Made by a program: the position numbers and the translations under genes
Assembly (NCBI GenBank): GCA_026874595.1
Contig: CM049309.1
Location: 53,726,079-53,790,078, forward strand
DNA from: Sipunculus nudus
Lineage: Eukaryota; Annelida; Sipuncula; Golfingiida; Sipunculidae
DNA: 64,000 bases
Direction of reading: 5' to 3'
Notes under the pieces: model-generated
What the model saw: only the letters and a program-made list of their open reading frames with translations
Told to the model about the DNA's origin: nothing
Database searches by the model: none
In this document: positions 1 through 13,010 of the stretch, piece after piece
Numbering within the stretch: the stretch's first letter is position 1
Layout of the letters: each line of letters starts with the position of its first letter

Positions 1-1112
1 TGCCAAAGTATTGTAGGTTCGTCACGACATGCAACAAAGCCTCATTGTGTCACATTGGCTTCGGGGCCATGCATATAAGTTGGTTAAATGATTAATAATT
101 ATCATTTTTAGGTTGTTTTATTATGTCTAACCTGATTCAGGAATGTAAGTCTCGAGACTTGTCTTGGTTTTTGCCATGATTTGAAAGCTTAAGTGATCAT
201 GTCTTCCCGTTTATCTAATCATGTATATGGAGAAAAGTGTAAAGGACAATTTTGGACTACAAAAAGTATTTAAGAGTAGTGGCACAGGTGGTGCCACCTG
301 CAGGTGACAATCACATATCAGTCATGTGAGGAATAGGTCTAAAAATTGTTAATATTTGATGCAAGATTTTTTTGGGGTCATTATTGCTAACACAAGGGGA
401 TGGACGGACGTTGGCTTTTTCAGTGGACCTCCCTTCCACGGCAAAGGACTTCGCCTATCAGCCTTAACAAGCCTTCTGCCAACTCAACTAGCTTCTATAT
501 GTCATCATATCACTAAATGAAATTAAAATATTATCTTTTATTAAATTAATCAGTACAAGTGAGCGCCATTAAACGTCTTTGATAACCAGCCAAAACACGA
601 GAACTCTTGGGCATATTCGCTTCCGTCTATATATATCGTCCACCAAACAATACATTTTTTTGTAGTCCGGTTTCAAATGGTATCATTAGGTTATGTATAA
701 AAAAATAAATAAATTCTGTGTAAATAAAGCTTTAACATCTTATCAATCCGGTAAAATTAAAATAATATCATATATAAATATATATATATATATGTGTGTG
801 TTTGTTTATATATATATATATATATATATATTTCTGAATTCTGCGGGTGCTGTCTTAAGACAGTCAATGAACATAAAAAGAAGAGAGACATCAACGCCAA
901 CATTTTAATCAATCATATATATATATATACATATATATATACATATATATATATAAATATTAGTATTTTTCATATCATTATCTTAGATAATTATACAAAT
1001 TTGTTCGAAAATATGAAATATTAGCAATTCTATTAAAATATTTTAATAATATTACCTTATTTTTTTAAATTTTCATTTTAACTAGTTTTGAAGAAAAGTT
1101 ACGTCTACTTAT
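1..1112. other. 3' flank of the HSD11B1L-like gene, no gene seen
   Basis: No coding exon is recognised. The stretch holds a degenerate GGTGGTGCCACC palindrome near 285-300, which is a diverged relative of the GGTGGCGCCACC repeats found later. It also holds (TA)n/(TG)n-rich tracts around 775-830 and 915-955. Short open frames here are tyrosine/isoleucine runs translated from TA repeats. Confidence 0.6.
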
Positions 1113-4100
1113 TCATTCCTTTTTATCATATAATGAATTAAGTCCCATTTCAATCAGTTCTGGGCAGAAGTCCCTGAGTTTGGTGACAAAATATCCTTTC
1201 ACTGGATAGAACATCTGACGGTCTCGCTGAGCGCCTCCTTTGATAATAGCCATAGCTGTGTCGGACGGATCTGCTACTCCCATCTTCTCCGTCCGAGAGG
1301 TTAAGGGGAATTTGTTGAGAGACTTCAAGGCATTTTCGGTTCCTATGAAGACAATGTGATAAGTTCATTATCATATACATTTAAGACTAGTTCCAATTCA
1401 TTCTGCTGAATTTATTTGATCTTAGTTTTGACAATATTCTAATTTATTTACAATATATTCATAATCCCATATTTATTGTATTTTCAATCAACTTTTTAAT
1501 AAGGTTGTTTCAAATGATATATATTTCTCACACAGCGTTCAATTTCCATTCCAGTAATCAATTTCAGTCGAATGAAATGGATTACACGTATGGGAATGCA
1601 AACACTGCGTGAGTAGTGTACCACTAACGATCCAATTACTAAGGTTAAATGTTATGAATTTAATCAATTTGTATTTTACAACCTACGACCCCACCCGCGT
1701 GAACCACCAGGGAACGAGCAACCAGACTCAGATGTAAATATCATATATAACATATCGTTCACAGAGAGTTCAATGTGAATTAAAAAGAGCTATGCTGTCA
1801 CTCATAATAGAAATAACTTACCTGTGAAGCTTATAACACAGAGGGTAATAGACACATCGATTTGGTTGAAAGCTAACTCCTGTCTCAGAGATCCGAAGAA
1901 TCCGTCCAGGGCGAATTTTGAGGCGGAATATGGTCCCATAAACGGCAGACTCACTTTACCTGAAGGAGTGAATAACTTTTCTATGTAGAATTGAAATCTT
2001 ATTTATAAAATTCTGCACTATGTTTTCATTAAGATTCATTAATAATTCCGACAAGTTTTTTTTTACAAGAATTCAACTTTTACGAACAGCCCATAACCCC
2101 GTGGACCCAAAGTTTTTTTTATAAATATGGTCAGAATATGCAACTCTTATGTAATTTCTGCTTATGATATATTATATTAAAATGTGGAAATGGCAGGAAA
2201 TGGAAGGAATAACTCTTTTTTTGTTTCGAAAACGGGTGCCTTTGACCACGGGATGGTGCCAACATTAGCAGAATCATATCTTGCGAATAATTTGATTTAT
2301 AACGGCCTTATAAGTTCTCTTGGCATTTAATATATTTGACAGGCTCGCGTTGTGTAACATTCGATTGGTTCATGGTGTAGGAAAATTATATTAAAACACC
2401 AAAAAACTCACCTCCTAGTGACGACACGACGAGGATACTGCCGTTGGTCTGTTTAAGGTGCGGTAAGGCGTGGGTGGCCAGATGGACGTACGACAGGAAG
2501 TTGACTTCCATGAAGCTGGAAAGGTCAGCCAGGTCTTCCTTACCCTCCCAGCCCTTCATGCTGTACTCACGGACATGATTCAGAACCAGAACGTCCAGTC
2601 CTCCCAGGTGCTGGACCGCCGCCTGGACAGGTACAAACCTCCATTAAAGTGTGGTGACAATTTTATATTTAATTACACGAAGTTTGATAATTTACAAAAA
2701 TTATTATGAATTGCTTAAAATACTAAGATTATATTCTTCCGTTCAGATTGGCTAACATAAGCTAAGAAGTTGTACGGTTTATGATTACAGAAATAGCACA
2801 GAAAAATCACAAAATATAAAGTTGTATACACTTATGATTATATTAATACAGCTGTCTTGACTTCGAAATACACCTTTGACTAAACAAAATTTAGTAGTTT
2901 TAAGTAGCACAAAGTCCATATTCTATTTATAATTATCAAACGCGATACGGAATTTCATGTTGCTTGATATATTCTGATGTCCAAGCTCAAGATACTTTTA
3001 ATGAATTTTATAGAACATCTTCATTATCCAGCCTTATCCTTTTCACATTATAATTACTCTTAGTTAAAGCCTAAACTGAAGTCAACTACGTTACGACTCG
3101 CGCATAAGTCATGAGATCACATTATTGCATTATGACCTGCCTTTATGACCATTTCTCTGGCTTCTTCATTTTCCATGTCCGCCACAACATAAACGTATCG
3201 ACCAACGGGGTCTCCGACCTTCCGGCATGTTTCTATGACCTAAACGAAACGTGTATAGCAAGATAAGATCACGTGCTAATATTTCAAGTTTAATGGGAAC
3301 TTTAACTTGTTTCCTATGGTAATTTGTTGTTTTTACTATTCTTCTGGTGACGATCCAAACGCACTTTATATTATGGTACTTGACGCCTATATCATTGCAA
3401 ATCGGACAGTTATCGGTAACAAACTCTTCATTTCTATCCAAATAGTTTCTAAAATTTTTTTAAATCCTTCTGTAACCAAACTGTTGTTAAAGCTGATTTT
3501 GGCTTTTCAGTTTTCGAAATAAAACATCATTTTTCCTTATAGCTCTTAAACGTTGAGAAATAAAATGTGGATTTCTCGTATTTCTATTGAAGCACTTATG
3601 AAAACTAGATTATGGGTAGTCGACAAGCGACTACAAGTATCCGCCATATTACAGGCATGGGTAAAGTAAGGCATGGAATGTTCCTGACATGACATGACTC
3701 CAAATTTGTGGCACCAGTGATACCAATGAATCTACAGATGGAAACACCATGCAAAATTTCAGCCCGAGACACCAATCAGCTACTGAGAAAAAGTACATTA
3801 ATGTATTCTATAATAACAACAGCAGGTGGCGCCACTTGTCTGGTCTACAACAGAGCAATCCAAGAAGGATAAACATGCCAAAATTTCAGGCTGATACATC
3901 CATCCACTCCTCAGGTATGAGCGAATTTTACCCAAAGCAAATAGATGGCTGGACGCCACCCAAAGACAACTGCAATTGGCGCCATCAGTCTTGAATACAA
4001 TATGGAGGTATCCAAGATCTACTGACATGCACAATTTCAGGCCAATACGGCAAATCACTTCTGAGAAAAGGCCATTTATTTATTCTATGAAAACGGAAAG

Positions 4101-6073
4101 GTAGGTAGCGCCACCTGTCTGGTCTACGAGACAACGTCCCAAGATGTATGCACATGCCAAATTTCAGACCAATACGTTTAACCACTCATGAGATAAGACG
4201 ATGGACGCCACACTAAAACAATAGCAGATGGCGCCGGCAGTCTTGAATACGAGATGGAGGAATCCAAGATCTATGGACATGTACAATTTCAGGCCAATAC
4301 GGTGAATCACCTTTGAGAAAAGGGGATTAATTTATACTATGAAAACGGTAAGGTAGGTGGCGCCACTTGTATAGTTGACGAGAAAACTCTTCAAGATGGA
4401 TGTACATGCCAAATTTCAGACCTATACATTGAACCACTCCCGGAGATATGAGCAATTTTTACCTGAAGCAAATGTACGGATGGACAAACAGATGGCAAAC
4501 ACATGGATGTAGGCCACGCAAAAATTATTGCAGGTGGCGCCACCAATCTCAAACTTCAAGGTGGAGAGATCAAAGATCAATGGACATACAAAATTACAGC
4601 TCAAAACATTGAACCACTCTTGGGATATGGGATGTTATTAAAAAGACACCCTGATTCATACTGCATAATAAGGACTGCAGGTGGCGCCACCTGTCTTTGG
4701 TAGGCACAACTACACAGGTGAACGAATAACTATGCTGGGTTTCGGAAAGATCGGTCCAAGGGTTTCAGAGGAGTTCTCCAGAAACGAACGCGGCGGCGGC
4801 GGAGACGAGGGGCACCAAGTCAGAAACATAGTATCCGCAAAATTTTGTTTTGGGGATACAATAATGGTAAACGGTTAAAATCAAAAGGGAGATATGATAA
4901 CAAAAGAAATTGAGTGCGTCTCCAGGGGTTAATTCAAGCTTTGAATTTTTATTTCGTATATAATACCAAGCCTTGTAGATTCAGTAATAAACTTAATAAA
5001 AATAAGGTTTTATATCATGTTGTATCCTATCAAATGATTATATTATAAAAATGGTGAAGTTGGGTACGTCCGCATATATCCTGACAAGAGTCTTCTATTT
5101 TTTAATTATTTATTTTTCAATATTTATGTGCCAGTATCCATAATGAAAATATGTGCTTAGTGGCGCTTATACAAAATAGAAAATATATGTTCAGTCATAA
5201 AACATGCAATGAATACAACACTGATAAAATATCACATGGTTACTTGTCAAACCTACAAGATAATTAAGAACAGTCTTATATTAATATGCCATCACAATAC
5301 TAAAGATTCAGACAGATGATAAAGCTAAAAGTTAAAACAATAAGCAACGAGAAATACATCATAAACTTTTGACTATAAAAGGTTCGCATTCTCTTATAAA
5401 ATTTCACATATATCAATTAAATGCTTGTTTAAATAAGTATGTCTTCAAACAAAGTTTTAAAGAATTAGGGTTTGTGACGTTTCACCTCTTGCAGACGTTT
5501 CTCTCTGCGCGCTGTCAAAACCAGTTGTGCCCCGAGCCGCGCGTAGTGATACGCCATCTGTTCCCCGATCCCTGTTGAAGCTCCTGTCAACAGGACCCGC
5601 TTTCCTCTCACACTTTCTGCCAAACAATAAAATACACCAAAGCCCTGCTGTTTAGTCAATCTATGTAGTTTCCGGAGTCTAAAACGAAGACTCTTTGTTT
5701 TTCATACAGTTATTAAACTGAAAAAAATACCATTTTATGTTTCACAACATCAAATAAGTTTCAACAGTATTATCTGACCAATAGTATGTATATTTTGGAT
5801 GCTAGTATCTATGCAATATTAATTGCGATAATTTTTATGGGGAATGTACTAATATAAATAAGAATCATGCCACGTCATTCTGTGTACATCTTTTATTCGT
5901 TTTTTTTTTCATTATCATATCTTGCTATAATTTTATATGCTACATATAAAAAAAACATAGGCCCTTATCTAATCTTACCTGGATCAAACCGGTCTCTCCA
6001 TTGAAAGCCAATATATGCGGCAAGGAGGAATCCTCCCAGAGTCATCCAGCGTCTCATGCTCGCCTTTAAATTC

Positions 6074-6075
<2 letters not shown>
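1113..6075 (-). CDS. HSD11B1L: Hydroxysteroid 11-beta-dehydrogenase 1-like protein (short-chain dehydrogenase/reductase)
   Basis: Six coding exons on the minus strand: 5979-6057 (or from 6075), 5486-5616, 3141-3239, 2412-2622, 1822-1959 and 1113-1342. Phases match at every junction, giving 295 aa from the ATG at 6057 or 301 aa from the in-frame upstream ATG at 6075. The N-terminus is a short hydrophobic anchor (GGFLLAAYIGF). The cofactor motif TGASTGIG is at about residues 37-44, and LNH, in place of the usual NNAG, is at 117-119. The N-S-Y-K tetrad is N144, S171, Y184 and K188 within YSASK, followed by the family-typical KFALDGFFGSLR stretch. The family is NAD(P)(H)-dependent and membrane-anchored, usually in the endoplasmic reticulum. 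The steroid substrate is unproven for invertebrate members. Length and exon content fit the vertebrate HSD11B1L family (about 286 aa). Intron 3 needs a GC donor. A (TA)n tract abuts the start, and intron 2 carries a repeat array. Confidence 0.93.
3605..4740 (-). repeat. GGTGGCGCCACC tandem-repeat element with Helitron-like 3' end
   Basis: This lies inside intron 2 of the HSD11B1L-like gene. Units of about 250 bp recur; for example the block with 'caatttcaggccaatacgg' appears near 4013-4060 and again near 4265-4310. They contain GGTGGCGCCACC-type palindromes at 3823-3838, 4354-4369, 4531-4546 and 4678-4693, the last being a perfect 16-bp CAGGTGGCGCCACCTG. Read on the minus strand, the element ends with a hairpin (GTAGTCG / CGACTAC, 3616-3634) followed by CTAG|TT at 3605. 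This matches the copy ending at 45711 in inverted orientation. Confidence 0.75.

Positions 6076-6076
<1 letters not shown>

Positions 6077-6141
<65 letters not shown>
6077..6141. repeat. (TA)n microsatellite
   Basis: About 65 bp of uninterrupted TA sits directly upstream of the first ATG (6075) of the HSD11B1L-like gene, where the 5' UTR or core promoter should lie. Confidence 0.95.
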
Positions 6142-6144
<3 letters not shown>

Positions 6145-6465
6145 TATAGGTATATACAATCACTCAACTTCGTCGTTAGCAATACGACATAAATAAATCT
6201 GTGTATACCTACTTGTGTATGTTTGTTTAATGCAAGTCATGTGTGTAACTAGATGTAAGTGTGTGTGTAACTGATGTTAATTTATAACTTGGAGATATAA
6301 ACCTGTCAGGATTTAATAAGGGATGTACTCCCAGCTAGGACAGCGTCTAGACGAGAATCTTTAGGCGAGAGTTTTGGTGGCATGGGGACGTGTATCGGCA
6401 GAGTTAAGAGCGTAATAACCTTTTTTTGGTCCACCCCAGAATTATTATTATTATTATTATTATTA

Positions 6466-6500
<35 letters not shown>

Positions 6501-6760
6501 CTTATTATTATTATTTTCCGTAAGTGCACTTCACACTACTGGCTCAAAATAACGACTCCTGGTCACCCCAGGTCAAATATGAATGCTGGTTAAGGAATAT
6601 ATAGACTATATAATGTATACTTGATATACACCTGTGCACACAATACAAACATATTTAAACAAAATGATACCATAAAAAATCTCCCGGCACACATGAAATA
6701 AGGTCACTGCGTTCTTTTTTCTATGGTTTACGGGCCCTGTTATTGCAACCCAGAATAATT
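6142..6760. other. Intergenic stretch with (ATT)n tract
   Basis: No exon is recognised. A trinucleotide ATT/TTA array runs from about 6438 to 6514 with a few interruptions. The rest is unique-looking AT-rich DNA. Confidence 0.6.
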
Positions 6761-9033
6761 TTTAAAATGGTACAAAAGATCCGGTATCTGAATAACTAAC
6801 GCATTGATAGTCATGATAATTTCCATGCGTATTGATCATGGACTAATTCATCAGTTGCAGAAGACTGGTGGCGCCACATTTCTTTTTCTTTTTTAATTTT
6901 ACGCATTATTTTCTTTACTTTTTAAGACCTTTAAATGAGGCAGTCCTGCCGTTTACAGGCCATAGATCGAAACCGTTTGACCTACTTCTAACTTAACATC
7001 CCTGGCAAATATCCCTGAAAACCTGAAATTAGGTTATGGTGACCAATTTTTTGCGAGCTACTGGCCAAAAACATGATTTTAAGCACCAAGACAGACAAAG
7101 CACAAAACTTAAAGGGACATAACCAGGAGCAAAATTATGCCTATTACCTCCCATACGTACGGCTGATTTACATCTTGTTATGGCTCTGTTTGTTGATGAA
7201 CACACTCCACATGTGTCTGTTTTCAATAACAAGGCCGAGTGACCGGAAGTCCGATCATGAGCCGCAACACGCGGTATTTCAGCCAGCGGGAACATGTATT
7301 ACATATCCTGAGCCAAGTCAGTCAGGGTATCTCCTGATTGACAAATGTAGTGGCTCCGCGATGCACACGGCCCAAAGCGCTGTTTATGTTGACATCTGTG
7401 ATCGGGCCTGGTCCGCTGTATTTAGCACTCGTTTGCAGGAGTAAGCAAACGGTTTATGGCAATATTTTGGTAGGTACAGATTTATTTTAAAGGGATGAAG
7501 CTATTTTTCGTGTTGATTCATCATGCTTTATAGGTGATTGGGCCATTTAACTGCTGGACTTAAAGTCATATAATATGAAATCTAGGGATATTCCTTGAAA
7601 AATCTCCTTGAGATCTTGAAATTCGGTCACTGTGACCTACATTCTGTGAGCTAAGGGAAAAAAACATGACGTTTGCACTAATATATTCAGATGGGCACAA
7701 ATCAATACGTTTGAACCTAGAGGTCATGATTGCCCATATTATGTGAGCTACGAACCGGAAACCAAATGAGCACCCAGAAATTCAGACAGGTCACAAATCT
7801 TAATGTTGGATCTGGAAATGTCTTTCTTCATGTAAAGGGAGGTCATTTTTAAGTCTCCTTGGACATCTGCAATAAGGTCACTGTGACCTATATTCTGCAA
7901 GATCTGTGAAAGAACATGATTTAAGCACCCTATAAGACAGATTTGCCTGACTGTATACTGTAGGATCTAGAAACTTCTAAATGATTAAGATCCAGGTACA
8001 AGAAAAATGTCTTGGAAACCTTAAATAATGCCACTGTGACCTACATTCTGCAAGCTATGTGAAAGAATGTGATTAAGCATCTCGTTAGTCAGACGGTGAC
8101 AAATAGTAGTAGTTGAATGAAGAAACTCATATCTTTGCATCAAAGGATCTTCTGGAAAAACCTTGGCAACCCTTATTAGGTCACTGTAACCTACTTTCTA
8201 AGTACTATGGGCAAAAAAGCACGAGTTTGAGCACTCTGGAAGTCATTCTACCCATTGCACAACATTTCTTATAAATTATTTTTCACATCAATAACTAGAC
8301 ATTTCTGGCATCGGATATGCTGTAGTATCCCCAGACAATTGAGGCATACCCCGTTCTAAAATAGGCCTCCTTCTTCAAAATCATAAACTGACACTTAACA
8401 AGGACAAGGTCTCCAGGGTTACGAATGTTTGAACTCTCCCATATAAGACAAAGCTATCCATGATCTTCAGTCAATTTGATAAATTTGTACCAAACCGTTT
8501 ATCCTTTCATAAGATATTTAGGTTTTTGTCTGATTTTCATCAAATATTGAAATATTCAAGGTCAAGGCCACTCTCATGGTAAAGGTCATGACAATTTAAA
8601 AAAGGCCTCATTAAAACACATATTTATACACAGGCATAATATGAAAGAAATCTGCACATTAGTTTTTGGCTTATAATGCTCACAGTACTATCAATTGGCA
8701 GTAATGGGGGTATTAAAATGCGCGAAAATGGGAAAAGGATAACAGGTGGCGCCAAGAGTTTCCGGTTCATGACAACGCTGCTAAATCTATGCAAGCTTTC
8801 TTGAGATATTTATGAATTAGTGAGATTTTCTCCAAAAATGGACTAATTCAAGGTCATGTTTACTCTCCTAGTAAATGTCTTCTCATTCATATATATACAG
8901 GTTTCAAGTTTGATAAATATCCCTGAAACAATGCTTAAACCACAGTATCTCCGACTTTATCTGTGGATACAATTAATGCATGAGTCAACTGTATGTCAAA
9001 TTCAGCTGAAAGTCATTGCCCACGGGCCATTTG
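6760..9033 (+). mobile_element. Helitron-like non-autonomous element, array of diverged units
   Basis: The left part (about 6760-7060) matches the ~340-bp unit that is tandem at 33411-34640, in inverted orientation to that array, and includes GGTGGCGCCAC at 6866. It is followed by five or six irregular units built around AGGTCACTGTGACCT and 'acattctgNNagct' (near 7040, 7625, 7735, 7875, 8026 and 8170). The end at about 9001-9033 has TTCAGCTGA, a GCCCACGGGC palindrome and TTG|TT. This is a diverged form of the 3' end seen at 49039 and 51066. The 5' end was not found. Confidence 0.55.
7192..7560 (+). repeat. Dispersed ~350-bp repeat, copy 1
   Basis: It shares blocks with 24473-24775 (same strand) and 58195-58560 (inverted), for example 'tatttcagccagcgggaaca', 'caggagtaagcaaacggttt' and 'catgctttataggtgatt'. 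It is inserted in the AGGTCA-rich array. No coding capacity is seen. It may be a SINE or MITE. Confidence 0.7.
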
Positions 9034-10894
9034 TTTGAAGTTTTGGCTCAAGTCGTCCTGGGTTGGACCCCTCCTTTTATGGATCCGCCCCTGTGTCTAC
9101 TAACTTTAGGCTAGGCACTAATTAGGGTTAAAATAAGATGTTATCTGGATGTCGGTCTAATAGTACATTTTTAAATAACGGGTCACAAGATGTTTCGTCG
9201 CTGTAGGCGGTTCCCTTGCTCCTCCCTCCCCCCCCCCCCCCCTCACCCCCCTCACACTGAGAATTCAGCGTCATTTTCTTCATTTTGTTTACATGAGCGA
9301 TAATGCACTGAATTGCCACGCTTAGTGCCCTATTTTAGGTTACCTATTAATGTACATCAATAAATCAATCGCGACCCCACGTCCTTCAATGTTAAATTGT
9401 ACAACTAAGGACACTAGTATACAAATGTTACGTAAACAATCACTCCTGGTCCGAAAACAGACAGTATAAACAATAAGCGAATTGTACCTAGCTGAATACA
9501 CGGCGACTATCGGTATATCATTTTCCAGGTCCCCTGATCAAAGTGCAAAAGTCAGGTGTCAGGTTTTTATCTGCGGTGCAGATAGGTCAAGGTTTAACTC
9601 AGTAGGTTCCAAACAGATGGAGCAATTGACTTGGGCCTTGTTTTGTCGCACGCTGTTGCACCATAAACAAACACGGCCCTTGTTTTGCCGCATGCACCAA
9701 AAACAAACATAACCCAAAAAACTAAAAGTTCAAATAATCTGTATTTTTACCCACCAGACTCAATTCACTGTTGTTGATTTAACACTGATTCAATAACATT
9801 ACAACTAATAATTTAAATGGGTGTAAGCTACATCATTTGAGTATATTCATTGGACCGATATATGCAGTATAAAGGTGTGATATAAATAAAGTTAAGATTC
9901 AAAATCTGTATTGTTAAAGATAAATGACAGTTGTGCATGCAGAGGTATTTGACAAACAATGAATATTTGATGATATTTTACATACAATCAATATGTAAAA
10001 TTTCTATAAAATTAAAATAATGCAAATTAAACTGCCGATTAAAAAAAAAAACTGTAGTTTAACACATGCACAAATTAACATACACACATATGCAGGCATA
10101 TATACATGTATTATTAAGAAGATTATATAAACAATAATTAAAATATTTATTTAGCATTTTTGCATCTGATCTAACCTAATCTATCTAATCTATCTACCTA
10201 CCTATACCTATCTATCTATATTTATATGTATAAATGGGTTAAAATGTGGTTAAAACATTTAAACACTCATCATGGAATATGACAGACAGTCAGATACAAT
10301 TCTTAAGTTTTTCCATTTTGTAATTTTTAGGTTTAAAATTATATGAACAGCAAAGCCTTCCCAAGCCTTCTCAAAATACCTTCTCAGATATCTTAAGCAC
10401 AAGTCTTTACTCGGTTGGACAGAATAGTTACAAAGGCCATACATTAATTATTGCCATACAAATTCACAGCCCCCATTTTTTTCTTGTATTAATATTTTTT
10501 TGCAAATGAATACCAGGTGTTTGGTAATGTTGCCGATTGGTGCTTCGGCCCGATTCCCTCGAAGAAATCTTTAAATTATGGAAAAAGGACTGAATTTTGT
10601 GTTAATCATATATACAAATTTCAAAGATCGGAGCAACTTTCTGTATGATCTAGGCAAGCTGGCAATGCTTGACGATGTTTACATCTTCACCTATAAGTTA
10701 AATATATAGGGCCAAAAAAGGTTGGGTTCCCAGTCAAGTTTTTTTTCAGAAATCAGTGCGGGGTTCGATTTTTTTTACCTTTCTTGCATGTTTCGATAAA
10801 AAAGTCATATGATAAACTAAAAGCGTGATAATAACGGAAAAAATTTGCTTAACAGTAAATAACAAAGGAAATCTTATTAAAATTGTATTACTAT

Positions 10895-11040
10895 ATCTAC
10901 TTGCAAGAAATGTCCGAGCGGCTGGAGCTCACAATTGGTACGTTTATATTGAAAAATCAAAATTAAAAGTTTTGATGCGGGGGTTTAAATTGACACGGGC
11001 GGTGCCAGAACACCCTACCCTCTTTTTGGCCTAAGACATG
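10895..11040 (+). repeat. Dispersed repeat fragment, copy A
   Basis: The segment from 'ggctggagctcacaat' to 'tttttggcctaagac' matches, with substitutions, the segment at about 55925-56065 in the last TMED intron, in the same orientation. The function is unknown. Confidence 0.45.
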
Positions 11041-11084
11041 ATGCATTTGAAAAAACACCCTGCTCCTTAAAACCAACGCAAATG

Positions 11085-11093
11085 TGATATATA

Positions 11094-11145
<52 letters not shown>
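11085..11145. repeat. (TA)n microsatellite
   Basis: An interrupted TA tract of about 60 bp in the 3' flank of the atlastin-like gene. Confidence 0.9.
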
Positions 11146-11149
<4 letters not shown>

Positions 11150-11744
11150 TGGTGTGCCGACTCTTTCATGATCGATTAAATAGGCTGTACTTTGCATAAT
11201 CGATCACAAACGATTATGTATGCACATATACAGAAGTCACATTATCCCGATAATATTTTCTGATTCTGTCAGAGATTTTAGAAAGACGGGGCACAAAACA
11301 GCGTATAACCTTAAATTTTGGCAGCAAATTTGTCAAGACTAAGGCCGTTATACCCTTGACTTTAACGTGTGATGTACAGATTATATTGAATTTACTCGCT
11401 CAATAGTTAGGTATAATACTATAGATTTCACTGTAATATGAATGTAATACGGATAGTATTAAACTTTATATCGATTTTAATCTTTCAATCAGCGAATATG
11501 ATTTTACAATTGATTTCCGCCACTTGCCCTTTTACTTATCATTATCAATAAAAAATACATGAATATGGATATTAGTCTAAATAAAATGATAACACCTGAA
11601 AATGGTTGCATAATACAAATAAGAAAACTACTCACGTTTAATATACTCTGGCAATTATCAAACAAGACAATCAAATATTGGTAAAATAATAGAGAAGGTC
11701 AAAGTCTTACAGGCTGATTAACAGGATTCGAAAACCCATCATCT

Positions 11745-12963
11745 TCAAAGAATGAGTGACGTCAGAAATTTGAATCCCTTTTTGATTATAGGGATCACTC
11801 CAAGTGTGATTATACCAAGGAAAATACCTTTCCATGTGTATTTCTTTTCATCAAGAGCGTCTCTGTCGAAGACTTCCTGCCACAGCTTGTACTCTGGAAC
11901 TCTGGCTGGGTCGTTTATTGTATTCTTCTTCTGATATACTTCCTTCTTTTTTTCACAATAATCATCGAGAGCTTCCTTGCGATCCTTCCAGATGCTTACC
12001 GACCGCAGATGCCGAGTGTCGTCATGGAATGCTTCAACTGCAGACCGTTTGGTTCTTGTAAAGAGTTCATCAAAATCATCGTCTGTCATGTATTTACTGT
12101 CCTCAGAGCAAGCCTGAAAGTGAAATTGACACATGGTCTTATTGAAAGTTTACGTCAGTAAAATTCTATTTTACATATTACAGTATTAGAATCTTGTTAT
12201 CTACAAGTTTAATTAGAAACAAGAATAAACAATGATATCTCCATTTAAATGAATGCCGATATAATGCAGGGGCGTTACTGTGGCCTTATCCTAAATAACC
12301 TTGGAAACTGCATATTTAATCCTAGCTCAGAACAAAACGGCTTGAATATATTTGTTGTGAGGTTGCCAGCATCCATTTCCGGAGTAGTTTAAATTACTGT
12401 AATGTGCGTCGAAACTGCTCTTGAATCAGTCCATTACAACCTAGATTTTTCCAAACGTTTCTACCCTCCCCATTTGCCTGGCTATTTGAACCCTTCAAAT
12501 TCTAAATTCCTGTACCCGCCCCTGTAATACATAAATAACTAATGATTTTTTTTCAGACATTTCAAATTGATACCCTGGACATGTTTCTTTCAAATTTTTC
12601 CTTTGCGTCCTCGAACTTCTTGTGTACCTCAGACTCCTAAAAAACAGGAGAGCGTTTCATCGGTTCAGATTCATCATAGTTTTCCATATGGCTGCCGCCT
12701 TATAATTTAAGTATATAAAACAGGATTTCTGGATTTTATTCAGTTCTCTTTTGAATTTTATTTGTTTGTTGAATAAAAGTTTGCAAGGCAAATATGAAAA
12801 TATATTGGTCATATATATATTTCGACAAAGTATACGAAGCAGCATGTAATTATTATGCAGCATGCAGTCATGGAAAACACAGCATGGCAAACAATTGGAA
12901 ATTATCAAAGTAGGCTTTCAGATTTTATGCAACTTCCAACTCGATTTAATGATTCGTGTCGTG

Positions 12964-13010
<47 letters not shown>

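Noticed and set aside
693-1024. Short plus-strand open frames rich in YIYIYI
   Set aside because: They are translations of (TA)n tracts. The same holds near 11000, 13000, 16950, 22700, 23900, 33100 and 36350.
7073-7444. 123-codon open frame
   Set aside because: It lies across a dispersed repeat and an AGGTCA-type unit, and the other copies of that repeat do not keep the frame open.
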